DNA of 64,000 nucleotides from an uncultured Photobacterium sp. (GCF_947039875.1 NZ_CAMRAN010000011.1:25759-89758), one strand, 5' to 3'; numbered from the stretch's first letter, positions 9,183 to 19,784 are shown. The notes: generated by a model not told the origin, from the sequence alone. Program-made: numbers and translations.

Positions 9183-9494
9183 ATGAAAGTTAATGGATTA
9201 GCGGCTGAAATGCAGGCAATGCGTTTAGATGCTCAAAATAATATTCGTCCCGCAACAGGACAACAGGTTAGTGCTGATTTTGGCAATTTACTTAATGATG
9301 CCATTAAGTCGGTGAATCCGCTTCAAGGGCAGTCAAGTGATCTTGCTACTCGGTTTGATCAAGGTGATCGCAGTGTGTCGTTATCTGATGTGATGATTGC
9401 CCGTAATAAATCCAGTGTGGCGTTTGAAGCGACGGTGCAAGTGCGTAATAAAATGGTACAGGCCTACAAAGAATTAATGAATATGCCGGTATAA
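9183..9494 (+). CDS. fliE: flagellar hook-basal body protein FliE
   Basis: FliE is the small adaptor joining the MS-ring to the rod and is an early export substrate. The protein is 103 aa, the usual length, with the conserved C-terminal segment VSLSDVMIARNKSSVAFEA and the end VRNKMVQAYKELMNMPV. It opens the fliEFGHIJ block. I searched the 61-base gap and the end of flrC for a GG-N10-GC sigma-54 element and found none, so it may be read from the flrBC promoter or one not recognised. Confidence 0.94.
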   Translation: MKVNGLAAEMQAMRLDAQNNIRPATGQQVSADFGNLLNDAIKSVNPLQGQSSDLATRFDQGDRSVSLSDVMIARNKSSVAFEATVQVRNKMVQAYKELMNMPV

Positions 9495-9555
9495 ATATCG
9501 TTGTTATCCGTCGATGTGATAGCGCATCATTAGCTATATGTGTGAGAAATAAATA

Positions 9556-11301
9556 GTGTCAGATCAAATTGTTAATCAACCCGTTACGGTTGCAAATAAT
9601 AATACTTCACCGATATTACGCGATGCTGCTCAAGATCCCGATCTTGCTGAAAAGAAAGCATCGCGTACTGACAGTATTTTAGGCAATCTTGATCTGTTAC
9701 GGCAGGTGATTTTAGTGCTATCGGTTGCGATTTGTGTCGCGCTAATTGTCATGGTCGTGGTGTGGATAAAAGAGCCCGAAATGCGACCATTGGGTAGCTA
9801 TGAAACCGAAGAATTGATCCCTATTTTAGATCACTTTGATCAAAAGAAAATTGATTACCAACTTGATGGCAATACCATTCGAGTACCGGCTGATAAATAT
9901 AGCAGTATAAAATTAGATTTAACCCGCAGTGGTTTAAACAGTCGTACCGCTGAAGGCGATGATATTTTATTAAAAGACATGGGATTTGGTGTTTCACAGC
10001 GGCTTGAAAATGAACGTTTAAAATTAAGCCGTGAACGTCAATTAGCGCGTGCTATCGAACAAATTAGTCAAGTACGTAAGGCGCAAGTGTTGCTTGCGAT
10101 GCCAAAACAAAGTGTGTTTGTGCGTCATAATCAAGATGCTACCGCGACGGTTTTTCTGACTTTAGCATCAGGCGGAGCACTAGGGCAGCAAGAAGTTGAT
10201 TCCATTGTTGATATGGTGGCAACGGCGGTGCCTGGTTTACGTCCTACTCGCGTTACGGTGACCGATCAACACGGGCGTTTATTAAGCTCAGGTACTGAAG
10301 ATCCTTCCTCAACCGCTAAACGAAAAGAATACGAATTAGAGCGTAAACAAGAGCAATCTTTACGGGAAAAAATCGACGCTATTTTGATGCCTGTTTTAGG
10401 GTTGGGAAATTACACCTCACAAGTTGATATAGCGATGGATTTCTCCTCCTTAGAAGAAACCCGTAAACGCTATGACCCTGCCACGGCGGCTACTCGAAGT
10501 GAGTTTACGCGTGAAGATAGTAATGGTGGTCAAGTGGTAGCGGGTATTCCTGGAGCATTAAGCAACCAACCCCCTGTCAGTAGTGCGATTCCCGAAAATA
10601 TAAAAGACATGCAAGCTGGCACAAGCAGCGGTAATGGTCGCATGCACCGTGAATCTACCCGTAACTATGAGTTAGACACCACGATAAGCCATAAACGCGC
10701 GCAAACAGGTGTTATTGATCGTCAAACGGTGTCGGTTGCGATTGATTATAAATCAATAGTTGATCCTAAAACGGGTGAGATCACACGAGTACCAGTATCT
10801 GAAGCTGAAATTGTTAAAATTCGTCGTTTATTAATGGGCGGTATTGGTTTTTCAGAGGCGCGTGGTGATTTATTGGAAGTACTATCGGTGCCATTTGCGC
10901 TGCCTGAAGAACTATTATTGGCTGATGTGCCCATTTGGGAGAATCCGAATTTTAGCAGTTGGATTCGATGGCTTGCAGCGGCCTTGGTGATTATTGTGGT
11001 GATCATCGTCTTGGTGCGTCCAGCAATGAACAAGTTGCTATACCCAAATCAAGCGGCTAATGGCACACCGTTAGATGAAAATGGTTTACCGATTTTAACC
11101 CACAATAGTCATAGTGATGGCACCAGCTTAATCGGTGGTGACTTAGATCCAAATGAAAGCTTTGAATTAAGTAGTAGTAGTTTAGATCTGCCTAATTTAC
11201 ATAAAGATGAAGATTTACTGAAAGCAGTGCGGGCGTTGGTTGCCAATGAACCGGATCTTGCTGCACAAGTCGTGAAAAGCTGGATGAATGAAGATGGCTA
11301 A
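9556..11301 (+). CDS. fliF: flagellar MS-ring protein FliF
   Basis: FliF builds the MS-ring in the inner membrane, on which the switch and rod assemble. The 581-aa protein has an N-terminal membrane segment (about 48-70), ring-building motifs with the variable loop around 300-360, a second membrane segment (about 475-495), and a cytoplasmic tail that binds FliG (last 40 residues, PNLHKDEDLLKAVRALVA). The start is GTG at 9556 with GAG about 12 bases upstream. Its last 14 bases overlap fliG, suggesting coupled translation. Confidence 0.95.
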   Translation: MSDQIVNQPVTVANNNTSPILRDAAQDPDLAEKKASRTDSILGNLDLLRQVILVLSVAICVALIVMVVVWIKEPEMRPLGSYETEELIPILDHFDQKKIDYQLDGNTIRVPADKYSSIKLDLTRSGLNSRTAEGDDILLKDMGFGVSQRLENERLKLSRERQLARAIEQISQVRKAQVLLAMPKQSVFVRHNQDATATVFLTLASGGALGQQEVDSIVDMVATAVPGLRPTRVTVTDQHGRLLSSGTEDPSSTAKRKEYELERKQEQSLREKIDAILMPVLGLGNYTSQVDIAMDFSSLEETRKRYDPATAATRSEFTREDSNGGQVVAGIPGALSNQPPVSSAIPENIKDMQAGTSSGNGRMHRESTRNYELDTTISHKRAQTGVIDRQTVSVAIDYKSIVDPKTGEITRVPVSEAEIVKIRRLLMGGIGFSEARGDLLEVLSVPFALPEELLLADVPIWENPNFSSWIRWLAAALVIIVVIIVLVRPAMNKLLYPNQAANGTPLDENGLPILTHNSHSDGTSLIGGDLDPNESFELSSSSLDLPNLHKDEDLLKAVRALVANEPDLAAQVVKSWMNEDG

Positions 11302-12334
11302 TGATGTAGCACCAATCGATAATAAATTTGATATTAAAAGCCTTAATGGCACGGAAAAAGCTGCGATTTTATTATTAAGTCTTAATGAACAAGATGCCGC
11401 CAGTATTATTCGCCATCTTGATCCGAAGCAGGTGCAGCGAGTCGGTGGCTCGATGGCAAGCATGAAGAACTTAAATCAAGATAAAGTCTCGAGTGTGCAT
11501 CGTTCATTTTTAGAAGAAATTCAAAAATACACCAGCATTGGTATGGGTAGCGAAGATTTTGTTCGTAATGCGTTAGTGGCAGCATTAGGTGAAGATAAAG
11601 CCAATAATTTGGTTGATCAAATTCTAATGGGTAGCGGTTCGCGTGGACTTGATTCTTTAAAATGGATGGATCCGCGCCAAGTTGCCAGTATTATTTTAAA
11701 TGAGCACCCACAGATTCAAACCATCGTGTTGTCTTATTTAGAGCCTGAACAATCCGCTGAAATTTTATCGCAATTCCCTGAACGCGTGCGATTAGATTTG
11801 ATGATGCGTATTGCTAATTTGGAAGAAGTTCAACCTGCGGCACTGCATGAATTAAACGACATTATGGAAAAACAGTTTGCGGGTCAAGCGGGTGCACAAG
11901 CAGCTAAAATTGGTGGCTTAAAAGCAGCAGCAGAAATCATGAACTATCTCGATAATAACGTTGAAGGGCTGTTGATGGATCAAATTCGTGAAAACGATGA
12001 AGAAACAGCGACTCAAATTCAAGACTTGATGTTTGTGTTTGATAATCTGATTGAAGTTGATGATCGTGGCATTCAAATTCTATTGCGAGATGTGCCGCAA
12101 GATCTATTACAAAAAGCCCTTAAAGGTGCAGATGATATGTTACGTGATAAGTTCTATCGCAACATGTCTAAACGTGCGGGTGAAATGCTACAAGAAGATT
12201 TAGAAGCCATGGGGCCTATTCGTGTGGCTGATGTTGAAGCGGCTCAGAAAGAAATTTTATCTATTGCGCGTCGTTTATCTGATTTGGGTGAATTAGTGCT
12301 AACTGGCAATGGTGGCACTGATGAATTTTTATAA
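11288..12334 (+). CDS. fliG: flagellar motor switch protein FliG
   Basis: FliG links the MS-ring to the C-ring and takes torque from the stator. The protein is 348 aa with FliG N, middle and C domains. The EHPQ motif (residues 137-140) of the FliM-binding region and the charged torque helix near 280-300 (RDVPQDLLQKALKGAD) are visible. Two in-frame ATGs, 11288 and 11294, are possible; both lie inside the end of fliF. Next comes fliH after 45 bases. Confidence 0.95.
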   Translation: MKMANDVAPIDNKFDIKSLNGTEKAAILLLSLNEQDAASIIRHLDPKQVQRVGGSMASMKNLNQDKVSSVHRSFLEEIQKYTSIGMGSEDFVRNALVAALGEDKANNLVDQILMGSGSRGLDSLKWMDPRQVASIILNEHPQIQTIVLSYLEPEQSAEILSQFPERVRLDLMMRIANLEEVQPAALHELNDIMEKQFAGQAGAQAAKIGGLKAAAEIMNYLDNNVEGLLMDQIRENDEETATQIQDLMFVFDNLIEVDDRGIQILLRDVPQDLLQKALKGADDMLRDKFYRNMSKRAGEMLQEDLEAMGPIRVADVEAAQKEILSIARRLSDLGELVLTGNGGTDEFL

Positions 12335-12379
12335 TAGTAATGCGGTGGTTCAATGTAAGTTGAAGGAAAAGGTGTTGCC

Positions 12380-13201
12380 ATGAGTGATGAACGTCGTCGT
12401 GGTTTTATGCGCGTGTCAGAACATCAAGCCCAAGAACTTGAACGCTGGGCATACCCTGATTACAGCCATGACAGTGATCATGAACCTGAAAATGCGCTTA
12501 ATTATGATCATCAATATTATCTTGAGCAACAACAATTACAGCAACAGCAATTAACTCAACCTGAGCCACCGCCGCCACCATTAACCGCGGCAGAACTTGA
12601 AGCCATGCAGCAATCTGCTTATGACGAAGGGGTTGAGCAAGGGCGTCAAGCTGGGCATAGCGAAGGTTTTTCTCAAGGCCATGCTGAAGGGGTTACAGCC
12701 GGCCATGCTGAAGGGCTGGCACAAGGCTTACAGCAAGGGCTAGAACAAGCTCAAGCTCAAATTGATCAACAAGTGGCATTGTTAATGGCGGTGATGGATA
12801 AATTTGCAGATCCTATTGCTAAAGTCGACACCGAAGTTGAACAACAATTATTGTTATTGGTGAATGGTTTAACCAAGGCATTGATTCGTGTTGAAGTTAA
12901 AACCAATCCTCAAGTATTACTCAATACTGTTCGCGAAGTTGTAGCAACGCTACCGATAGCTGAGCGAGAAATTAAAATGCATTTACATCCAGAAGATGTT
13001 GCGTTAATTCATGCCAGCTTTGATGAGGCTGATCTGCAACAACGTCAATGGTCATTAATTGCAGAGCCGAGCTTACAACGAGGGGATTTACAGTTGGCGT
13101 GTGGCAGTTCTAGTGTTGATTATTTAATTGATGATCGTATTTTGCATTCACTGACCACCTTTAATGAACTCAACAGTAATTTGCAAGAGCTAGTGTTATG
13201 A
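12380..13201 (+). CDS. fliH: flagellar export ATPase negative regulator FliH
   Basis: FliH is the stator of the export ATPase, holding FliI to the C-ring. The 273-aa protein has a Gln/Pro-rich N-terminal region (about 45-75) and then a run of small-residue repeats (about 82-125; EQGRQAG, SEGFSQG, AEGVTAG, AEGLAQG) that is the GxxxG helix typical of FliH. The C-terminal FliH/HrpE domain binds FliI. Its stop overlaps the fliI start in an ATGA junction. Confidence 0.93.
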   Translation: MSDERRRGFMRVSEHQAQELERWAYPDYSHDSDHEPENALNYDHQYYLEQQQLQQQQLTQPEPPPPPLTAAELEAMQQSAYDEGVEQGRQAGHSEGFSQGHAEGVTAGHAEGLAQGLQQGLEQAQAQIDQQVALLMAVMDKFADPIAKVDTEVEQQLLLLVNGLTKALIRVEVKTNPQVLLNTVREVVATLPIAEREIKMHLHPEDVALIHASFDEADLQQRQWSLIAEPSLQRGDLQLACGSSSVDYLIDDRILHSLTTFNELNSNLQELVL

Positions 13202-14514
13202 CCCTCGCACAACGCCTCAGTCGCTACCAAACTGCAAATACCGCTTGTAAACCTGTGGCTTCAGGGCGGTTGGATCGTGTTGTTGGGCTAACCCTTGAAG
13301 CGATAGGCTGCCGCGCCCCTGTTGGCAGTGTCTGTAAAGTAGAAACCCTCACTGGTGAACTAGAAGCAGAAGTGGTGGGTTTTGCTGGTGAAACGCTTTT
13401 TTTAATGCCAAGTGAGCAATTATCAGGGGTGATGCCAGGTGCTAAAGTTACCCCTATTTTGCATAACAGTGGTATTCCAGTCGGGCCTGAATTACTTGGG
13501 CGTGTTATTGATGGTATTGGTAATCCACTTGATGGCTTAGGGCCTATTTTTACTGAGCAACGAGCAGCGTTTACCTCGGCTCCCATTAACCCCTTATCAC
13601 GCAAACCGATTAAAGAACCCCTTGATGTTGGTATTAAGGCTATTAATGGTTTATTAACAGTCGGAAAAGGACAGCGGATTGGTCTTTTTGCTGGTTCTGG
13701 TGTGGGTAAATCGGTCACGCTGGGTATGATGACTCGCGGTACCAGTGCGCAAATTGTGGTGGTGGGGCTTATTGGCGAGCGTGGTCGAGAAGTAAAAGAA
13801 TTTATTGATGAAATTTTAGGTAAAGAAGGCCGTGAGCGAGCCGTTGTGATAGCCGCGCCTGCCGATGCTTCGCCATTAATGCGTCTAAAAGGCTGCCAAA
13901 CCTCACTCACCATTGCCGAGTATTTTCGCGATCAAGGGTTTGATGTGTTGCTGCTGATGGATTCATTAACCCGCTTTGCTCAGGCGCAACGTGAAATTGC
14001 ATTGTCCGTTGGTGAACCACCTGCAACCAAAGGTTATCCACCATCGGTGTTTGCTAAGTTACCTGCGCTGGTGGAACGGGCAGGTAATGGTAATGAAAAT
14101 CAAGGTTCGATCACCGCTTTTTTCACGGTATTAAGTGAAGGTGATGATCTGCAAGATCCGATTGCCGATGCTTCACGTGCGATCCTCGATGGTCATATTG
14201 TGTTATCGCGTGAAATGGCGGATGCGGGGCATTATCCTGCAATTGATGTTGAGCGTTCTGTTAGTCGTGTTATGCCAGCCATCGTTAGTGATGACCATAT
14301 GCTGATGTCGAAAGCCGTACGTCAAATTTTATCTATTTGCCGTAAAAATCAAGACTTGGTTGCTATTGGTGCCTATAAACCGGGAACTGATGCAACGATT
14401 GATCAAGCTTTTAGTTTTAAACCGAAATTAGACAATTATTTACAGCAAGAAATGAAAGAAGCGGTACCGTATGAAATGTGCGTCAATATGTTGCGATCTA
14501 CATTAGGTGGCTAA
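13198..14514 (+). CDS. fliI: flagellum-specific ATP synthase FliI
   Basis: FliI is the hexameric ATPase of the flagellar type III export gate, related to the F1 beta subunit. The 438-aa protein shows the Walker A loop [11 protein letters not shown] near residue 160, Walker [20 protein letters not shown], and the signature [18 protein letters not shown]. Length and domain order are normal. It overlaps fliH by 4 bases, so the two are probably translationally coupled, and it is followed by fliJ. Confidence 0.96.
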   Translation: MTLAQRLSRYQTANTACKPVASGRLDRVVGLTLEAIGCRAPVGSVCKVETLTGELEAEVVGFAGETLFLMPSEQLSGVMPGAKVTPILHNSGIPVGPELLGRVIDGIGNPLDGLGPIFTEQRAAFTSAPINPLSRKPIKEPLDVGIKAINGLLTVGKGQRIGLFAGSGVGKSVTLGMMTRGTSAQIVVVGLIGERGREVKEFIDEILGKEGRERAVVIAAPADASPLMRLKGCQTSLTIAEYFRDQGFDVLLLMDSLTRFAQAQREIALSVGEPPATKGYPPSVFAKLPALVERAGNGNENQGSITAFFTVLSEGDDLQDPIADASRAILDGHIVLSREMADAGHYPAIDVERSVSRVMPAIVSDDHMLMSKAVRQILSICRKNQDLVAIGAYKPGTDATIDQAFSFKPKLDNYLQQEMKEAVPYEMCVNMLRSTLGG

Positions 14515-14557
14515 TGGAACTTGGCAATAAGGTAATTGAAGACAAGGTCGTTATAGT

Positions 14558-15001
14558 ATGCCATTGAGAACATTTGAATTATTAATCGAACAAGCACAAC
14601 AACAAGAACATCAAGCCAGCCTCGCCCTCAATCAAGCGCAACTTGAACAGCAAAATTATTTACAGCAATTAGCTCAAATTGAACAGTACCGATTAGATTA
14701 CTGTCGTCAGCTTTCTGAGCGTGGGCAACAAGGGCTGAGTGCAAGCCAATATAGCCATTTACAAAAATTCTTAACTCAACTTGATACCACATTAGAGAAG
14801 CAAAAACAGGCGGGTGGCTATTTTGCTAATCAAATTGAGCAATGCCGTCAGCATTGGCAAGCCATGCAGCAAAAAAAACGTGGTATTGAATGGTTACTGG
14901 AAAAAAAACAGCGTGAACGGCAGCTTTTTTTGAATAAACAAGAACAAAAAATGATGGATGAATTTGTAACGTTACAATTTGCACGGCGCCAACAACGCTA
15001 G
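14558..15001 (+). CDS. fliJ: flagellar export chaperone FliJ
   Basis: FliJ is the coiled-coil protein that inserts into the FliI hexamer and shuttles export chaperones. The 147-aa protein is almost entirely helical, rich in Gln, Leu and Glu, and has no signal peptide. Identification depends on size, coiled-coil character and its place between fliI and fliK. It ends the fliEFGHIJ block; a sigma-54 promoter begins 12 bases downstream. Confidence 0.88.
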   Translation: MPLRTFELLIEQAQQQEHQASLALNQAQLEQQNYLQQLAQIEQYRLDYCRQLSERGQQGLSASQYSHLQKFLTQLDTTLEKQKQAGGYFANQIEQCRQHWQAMQQKKRGIEWLLEKKQRERQLFLNKQEQKMMDEFVTLQFARRQQR

Positions 15002-15012
15002 AACTAAAAAAC

Positions 15013-15028
15013 TGGTTTACTTTTTGCA
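15013..15028 (+). promoter_or_regulatory. sigma-54 promoter of the fliK-flhB operon
   Basis: TGGTTTACTTTTTGCA has GG at 15014-15015 and GC at 15026-15027 ten bases apart, with a good TTGCA -12 box and one mismatch to TGGYRYR in the -24 half. Transcription would start near 15039, after the fliJ stop. Vibrio fliKLMNOPQ is known as a sigma-54-dependent class III operon. Confidence 0.72.
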
Positions 15029-15132
15029 TTAGGATAGAACATTAGTTTTGAATGAAACGTTTTTTTGACGCTTTAATCAAACAGTTATTCATTTATTTGT
15101 CGTCTGTCGCGACACGTATTAAAAGAGTTACT

Positions 15133-16542
15133 ATGAATCTATTTAATGTGTCATCTGCGCAAACGCCAAAATTGGTGACGGGCAGTTCCGTTGCCAGTTC
15201 AATACCTGACACTACGCCATTCGGTGATGGTCAGTTTTTAGAGCAATACCAGCAAGCGCTTGATGAAATGCCTCCGCTAGCGGTGGTTGATGGCGAACCC
15301 ACATTACTTTTTGATCAAACAGCGATGAGTGCTGAACAGATGAATATTGAGAGTGAAGTAAACATTCCCTCTACCGCTGACGTTATTGATGATGAAAGTG
15401 AAATATTAATCGCAGATTCAATAATTGCCGATACCGCAATTGATAAATCATTAATGAACGCTGATGACGGCGAGAGAGTCATTGATGGCGCAGTAGAGTT
15501 AATGGCTGCAGGCAATGTCTTTTTACAGCAACTCACACAATCTAACCAGCAGCTTAATTCAGTTGATAAAACACAAACTGAGACTGTTGATGCGAGCGGC
15601 AAAAGCTTGCCATCGGTCGTCATGCCAACAACAGATGCTGTACTGACTCAAGATGAATTGGTAGCAGCTCAAACAGCCATTAAAACCACCAATGAAAGTG
15701 CTGCGTTTATCATGCCAGCTATGGCCGTAGCGACAACTGCGGCTGAGGCTCTGACGGCAAAAGCGACAGTAAATAGTGATGGACAAAAATCTGGCGCACA
15801 GAGTGATGCCGAGCTTATTTCTGATATTAGTGTCAATAATTTGCCATTGCCAGCCTCTTATCGCTCTTTATCTACCTCAACACCTAGTACCGATATGCTT
15901 ATTAATCCTGCTGTGTTTGATGGTGCTTCTTTGTTGGTAGACGATAATCGACCTCAACAAGGCGTAAATAACCATTCTCAAGCTGATTCATTGGTTCAAC
16001 AGTTAGCGGGATTAACGACAGCATCAACAACACCAATGCTGAAACCTGAATTACCGCCCATGACCAACGCTTTGCAATCGTCATTAGTTCTTACTCATGA
16101 ACAGGCTGGCGAAGAGGTTCATGAACGGATCAATATGATGATGGCAAAGAACCTAAAATATGTCGATATTCGGTTAGATCCACCAGAACTTGGCAAACTT
16201 CAGATTAAATTGAGTATTAACCAAGATCAAGCTTCGGTGCAATTTACGGTAAATAATCACCAAGCCCGCGATATTGTTGAACAAGCGATGCCACGTTTAC
16301 GCGAAATGTTACAACAACAAGGGCTACAACTCGCACAAAGCTCGGTACAACAAGAGAATAGCCACCAATTTACGGGGCACAACTCTAATAACTCTGCACA
16401 TTCACAGTCACACTCAGGGCAGCCATCCTCTTTAACAATAATGGCTGATGATGGATCTCTCATCGCTGAAAGTGATCAAGGGGATTTGCCCATCAGTATG
16501 TTCGTAGCAAAACACAAAGACCAAGTTGATTATTACGCTTAG
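15133..16542 (+). CDS. fliK: flagellar hook-length control protein FliK
   Basis: FliK measures hook length and switches export specificity through FlhB. From the ATG at 15133 the protein has 469 aa: a long, low-complexity Thr/Ser/Ala-rich secreted ruler (about 1-310) and the conserved C-terminal Flg_hook domain (about 320-420) with LDPPELGKLQIKLSI and a Gln-rich stretch. The open frame extends to an ATG at 15052, but AAAAGAG lies 7 bases before 15133, and the extra 27 residues are basic and hydrophobic, unlike FliK starts. Confidence 0.9.
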   Translation: MNLFNVSSAQTPKLVTGSSVASSIPDTTPFGDGQFLEQYQQALDEMPPLAVVDGEPTLLFDQTAMSAEQMNIESEVNIPSTADVIDDESEILIADSIIADTAIDKSLMNADDGERVIDGAVELMAAGNVFLQQLTQSNQQLNSVDKTQTETVDASGKSLPSVVMPTTDAVLTQDELVAAQTAIKTTNESAAFIMPAMAVATTAAEALTAKATVNSDGQKSGAQSDAELISDISVNNLPLPASYRSLSTSTPSTDMLINPAVFDGASLLVDDNRPQQGVNNHSQADSLVQQLAGLTTASTTPMLKPELPPMTNALQSSLVLTHEQAGEEVHERINMMMAKNLKYVDIRLDPPELGKLQIKLSINQDQASVQFTVNNHQARDIVEQAMPRLREMLQQQGLQLAQSSVQQENSHQFTGHNSNNSAHSQSHSGQPSSLTIMADDGSLIAESDQGDLPISMFVAKHKDQVDYYA

Positions 16543-16645
16543 CGTTTTTGGTCATATTAATCGCGTAGGTTTAATCAATAAGGAAAAACATGCAGCAATG
16601 TCATGTCGTAATAAAGACCGCAATAAATAGCGAGCAGGATAAATA

Positions 16646-17122
16646 ATGATGGCTAGAAATAGAAAAAAAACAATTGTCATTAGCTTGGTTATTCTGCTTG
16701 TGAGCGTTGTGATTGGTGGTGGCATTTGGTTTTTCACCACACCATCAGCGGAAGCTAAAGCGGCAGAGGTTGGCTCAACATCAACTCAGTCGCCGTTGAA
16801 AATGTCGGCTTATTATATCGTGTTACCTGAACCATTTATTTTTAATGTTAGTGGTAAAGAACGTGATCGCGTGGTGCAAATAAAAGTACAGCTAATGGTG
16901 CGTGGTGAACAAAATGAAGCGTTGGCTAAAAAACATGTGCCATTGGTTGAAAGTGTATTGCTACAAACTTTTGCAGCAGCCACGGTTGAGCAATTACGCC
17001 AACCACAAGGGCGTGAAAAGTTACGTCAACAAGCATTGACAACCGTACAAGCAACGATGAACAAGATGACGAACATGCCTGTGGTTGAACGGGTGTTATT
17101 TACTGGCTTTGTGATGCAATAG
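16646..17122 (+). CDS. fliL: flagellar basal body-associated protein FliL
   Basis: FliL is a single-pass inner-membrane protein that surrounds and supports the stator. The 158-aa protein has a short basic N-terminus, a membrane helix at about 9-31 and a periplasmic stomatin-like domain starting at YYIVLPEPFIFNV. An AGGAT ribosome site precedes the ATG at 16646; the second codon is also ATG. The protein ends 7 bases before the fliM GTG. Confidence 0.93.
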   Translation: MMARNRKKTIVISLVILLVSVVIGGGIWFFTTPSAEAKAAEVGSTSTQSPLKMSAYYIVLPEPFIFNVSGKERDRVVQIKVQLMVRGEQNEALAKKHVPLVESVLLQTFAAATVEQLRQPQGREKLRQQALTTVQATMNKMTNMPVVERVLFTGFVMQ

Positions 17123-17129
17123 GTGTGCT

Positions 17130-18182
17130 GTGAGTGATTTATTAACCCAAGATGAAATTGATGCGCTATTGCATGGTGTTGATGAACCTGATGATGATGC
17201 GAGTGATGGTGATCAAGGCTCTGGTATAACGGCTTTTGATTTTTCTTCGCAAGATCGGATTGTTCGTGGCCGAATGCCGACCCTTGAATTGATCAATGAA
17301 CGTTTTGCGCGCCATATGCGGATCAGTTTATTTAATATGTTGCGTAAAACGGCTGAAGTGTCAATCAATGGCGTCCAAATGATCAAATTTGGTGAGTATC
17401 AAAATACGCTTTATGTGCCTACGAGTTTAAATATGGTGCGTTTTAGACCATTAAAAGGAACCGCATTGATCACCATGGAAGCACGATTAGTGTTTATTTT
17501 GGTTGAGAATTTCTTTGGTGGTGATGGTCGTTTTCACGCCAAAATTGAAGGGCGTGAATTTACCCCAACGGAACGCCGTATTGTGCAAATGCTACTGAAA
17601 TTGGTGTTTGAAGATTACCGTGAAGCATGGTCACCCGTGATGTCGGTTGAGTTTGAATATATCGACTCTGAAGTTAACCCAACCATGGCTAATATTGTCA
17701 GCCCGACCGAAGTGATTGTGGTGAGCTCATTCCATATTGAGATTGATGGTGGTGGCGGTGATTTTCATGTGGTGATGCCGTATTCAATGGTTGAGCCTAT
17801 TCGTGAATTGCTCGATGCCGGTGTACAAAGTGACAAAATGGATACCGATGTCCGTTGGAGCCATGCATTACGTGATGAAATCATGGATGTACCTGTAAAT
17901 CTACGCGCTAAGTTATTAGATATTGATATTTCATTACGTGATTTGATGGAGCTACAAACGGGAGATGTTATTCCAATCTCGATGCCAGAGTCAGCCACGA
18001 TTTTTGTTGAAGATTTACCGACCTATCGCGCCAAAATGGGGCGTAGTGGCGATAATGTTGCGCTGAAAATTACCGATAAATTAAAACGCCCAGATATGGT
18101 GAAAACCGACTTGGCTTTTTTAGATCGTGAACTTTTAAGTTCGACTTTATTAGAAATGAATAACACTGATGACACTCATTAA
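17130..18182 (+). CDS. fliM: flagellar motor switch protein FliM
   Basis: FliM is the C-ring protein that binds phospho-CheY and reverses the motor. The 350-aa protein begins with the EIDALL motif (LTQDEIDALLHG, residues 4-15) that forms the CheY-docking peptide, followed by the FliM middle domain and a C-terminal SpoA domain. The start is GTG at 17130 with AGG at 17121-17123. It is co-transcribed with fliL and fliN. Confidence 0.95.
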   Translation: MSDLLTQDEIDALLHGVDEPDDDASDGDQGSGITAFDFSSQDRIVRGRMPTLELINERFARHMRISLFNMLRKTAEVSINGVQMIKFGEYQNTLYVPTSLNMVRFRPLKGTALITMEARLVFILVENFFGGDGRFHAKIEGREFTPTERRIVQMLLKLVFEDYREAWSPVMSVEFEYIDSEVNPTMANIVSPTEVIVVSSFHIEIDGGGGDFHVVMPYSMVEPIRELLDAGVQSDKMDTDVRWSHALRDEIMDVPVNLRAKLLDIDISLRDLMELQTGDVIPISMPESATIFVEDLPTYRAKMGRSGDNVALKITDKLKRPDMVKTDLAFLDRELLSSTLLEMNNTDDTH

Positions 18183-18205
18183 TTGACTCTTTAGTAGGAA
18201 AAATC

Positions 18206-18592
18206 ATGTCTCAAAATGATCAACAAATGGCAGATGACTGGGCGGCAGCCCTTGCCGAACAACAAGACAGTGTTCAACCAGCACCATTGGAAGAGTTAAT
18301 CGATGATACCGCCCCGATCTCTGATGATGAGCGTCGTAAACTTGATACCATTATGGATATTCCGGTGACGATTTCAATGGAAGTTGGCCGTACGCAAATC
18401 AGTATTCGTAACTTGCTGCAACTTAACCAAGGCTCTGTGGTTGAGCTTGATCGAATTGCAGGTGAGTCATTGGATGTGATGGTTAATGGTACTTTGATTG
18501 CTCACGGTGAAGTGGTGGTGGTCAATGATAAATTTGGTATTCGTTTAACCGATGTGATTAGCCAAACCGAACGCATTAAAAAATTACGGTAA
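18206..18592 (+). CDS. fliN: flagellar motor switch protein FliN
   Basis: FliN is the lowest layer of the C-ring and docks FliH. The 128-aa protein has a variable acidic N-terminus (1-48) and the C-terminal SpoA domain (about 50-125) with IMDIPVTISMEVGRT, LNQGSVVELDRIAGE and INVMVNG-like core (here LDVMVNG). Length is typical. AGGAAAAATC precedes the ATG. fliO begins 9 bases later. Confidence 0.95.
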   Translation: MSQNDQQMADDWAAALAEQQDSVQPAPLEELIDDTAPISDDERRKLDTIMDIPVTISMEVGRTQISIRNLLQLNQGSVVELDRIAGESLDVMVNGTLIAHGEVVVVNDKFGIRLTDVISQTERIKKLR

Positions 18593-18601
18593 GAGTTAAC
18601 G

Positions 18602-18958
18602 ATGGATCAGTCAGTGACTTTAGGGCAAGCCCCCGATCTTAATCTAGCCACAACCTTAGCGTCATTGGTGTTGGTGATTGTTATTATTCTGTTTTTGGCA
18701 TGGGTGCTAAAAAAAATGCGCTTAGTGGGCGTGCACAGTAGTGACCAGCGACTTACGATTGTAAAGCAATTAACGCTTGGACAGCGAGAGCGAATTGCGC
18801 TGATTCAAGTGGGTGATGAACAGCTGTTAGTTGGTATCACGCAGCATAATATCTCGTTGCTGAGTAAGCTTGAGCAACCTTTAATCATGGAAGATGTGCC
18901 AGCCAATGATTTTGCATCTCAGCTGAGCCGATTGATGACCACCAATGATAAAAAATAA
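18602..18958 (+). CDS. fliO: flagellar export-gate assembly protein FliO
   Basis: FliO helps assemble the FliP ring and is the least conserved export-gate protein. The 118-aa protein has one membrane helix (about residues 18-38), followed by a cytoplasmic domain with [31 protein letters not shown], the FliO core. Its last 14 bases overlap fliP. Confidence 0.9.
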   Translation: MDQSVTLGQAPDLNLATTLASLVLVIVIILFLAWVLKKMRLVGVHSSDQRLTIVKQLTLGQRERIALIQVGDEQLLVGITQHNISLLSKLEQPLIMEDVPANDFASQLSRLMTTNDKK

Positions 18959-19784
18959 TCCCGCAATGTATTTTAAAATCGCTTTATTACTGTTGCTGAG
19001 CAGCGGTTGGATCATAACAACCCCTGCTTGGGCAACCGAGAGTGTTACTCAAGCGGCGATGACAGCGGAAAGTAGCGCATCACATTTAATTGCAGGAACT
19101 GGCCATGGTGGTATTCCTGCATTATCAGTCACCATGAACCCTGATGGTAGTGAAGATTACTCCATCACCTTGCAAATATTAGCGTTAATGACCGCGTTGG
19201 GATTTTTGCCTGCGGTGGTGATTTTAATGACATCATTTACCCGTATTGTGGTGGTGATGTCGATTTTGCGTCAAGCGATGGGTTTACAACAAACACCATC
19301 AAATCAGGTGATTATTGGTATCGCAATGTTTTTGACTTTCTTTGTGATGTCGCCTGTTATCGATAAAATTAATAACGATGCAGTGCAGCCTTATATCAAT
19401 GAACAGATCAGTGCTAAACAAGCATTAACTAAAGCTGAAGCGCCGATGCGACAGTTTATGTTGAAGCAAACGCGCGTTAAAGATCTGGAAACCTTTGTTA
19501 ATATTTCAGGTTCTACTGCGACGGATCCACAAACTGTTCCTATAACGGTGTTGGTGCCTGCCTTTATTACTTCTGAACTTAAGACTGCGTTTCAGATTGG
19601 GTTTATGCTGTTTTTACCGTTCTTAATCATTGATTTAGTGGTGGCATCAGTATTGATGGCGATGGGTATGATGATGCTATCACCGATGATTGTGTCATTG
19701 CCGTTTAAATTGATGTTGTTTGTTTTGGTAGACGGCTGGAATTTAATTCTGTCTACGTTAGCCGCCAGTTTTGGCACCTTATAA
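18945..19784 (+). CDS. fliP: flagellar export-gate protein FliP
   Basis: FliP forms the pentameric core of the FliPQR export gate in the inner membrane. The 279-aa protein has a cleavable signal peptide (about 1-30, cleavage near PAWA), then membrane helices and the FliP signature [18 protein letters not shown] and [22 protein letters not shown]. The ATG at 18945 overlaps fliO by 14 bases; an in-frame ATG at 18966 directly before the signal peptide is also possible. Confidence 0.95.
   Translation: MIKNNPAMYFKIALLLLLSSGWIITTPAWATESVTQAAMTAESSASHLIAGTGHGGIPALSVTMNPDGSEDYSITLQILALMTALGFLPAVVILMTSFTRIVVVMSILRQAMGLQQTPSNQVIIGIAMFLTFFVMSPVIDKINNDAVQPYINEQISAKQALTKAEAPMRQFMLKQTRVKDLETFVNISGSTATDPQTVPITVLVPAFITSELKTAFQIGFMLFLPFLIIDLVVASVLMAMGMMMLSPMIVSLPFKLMLFVLVDGWNLILSTLAASFGTL

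Noticed and set aside
13224..13913. 229-codon minus-strand frame inside fliI
   Set aside because: It is a shadow of fliI with Pro/Ser/Thr-rich composition; the plus-strand gene has all the ATPase motifs.
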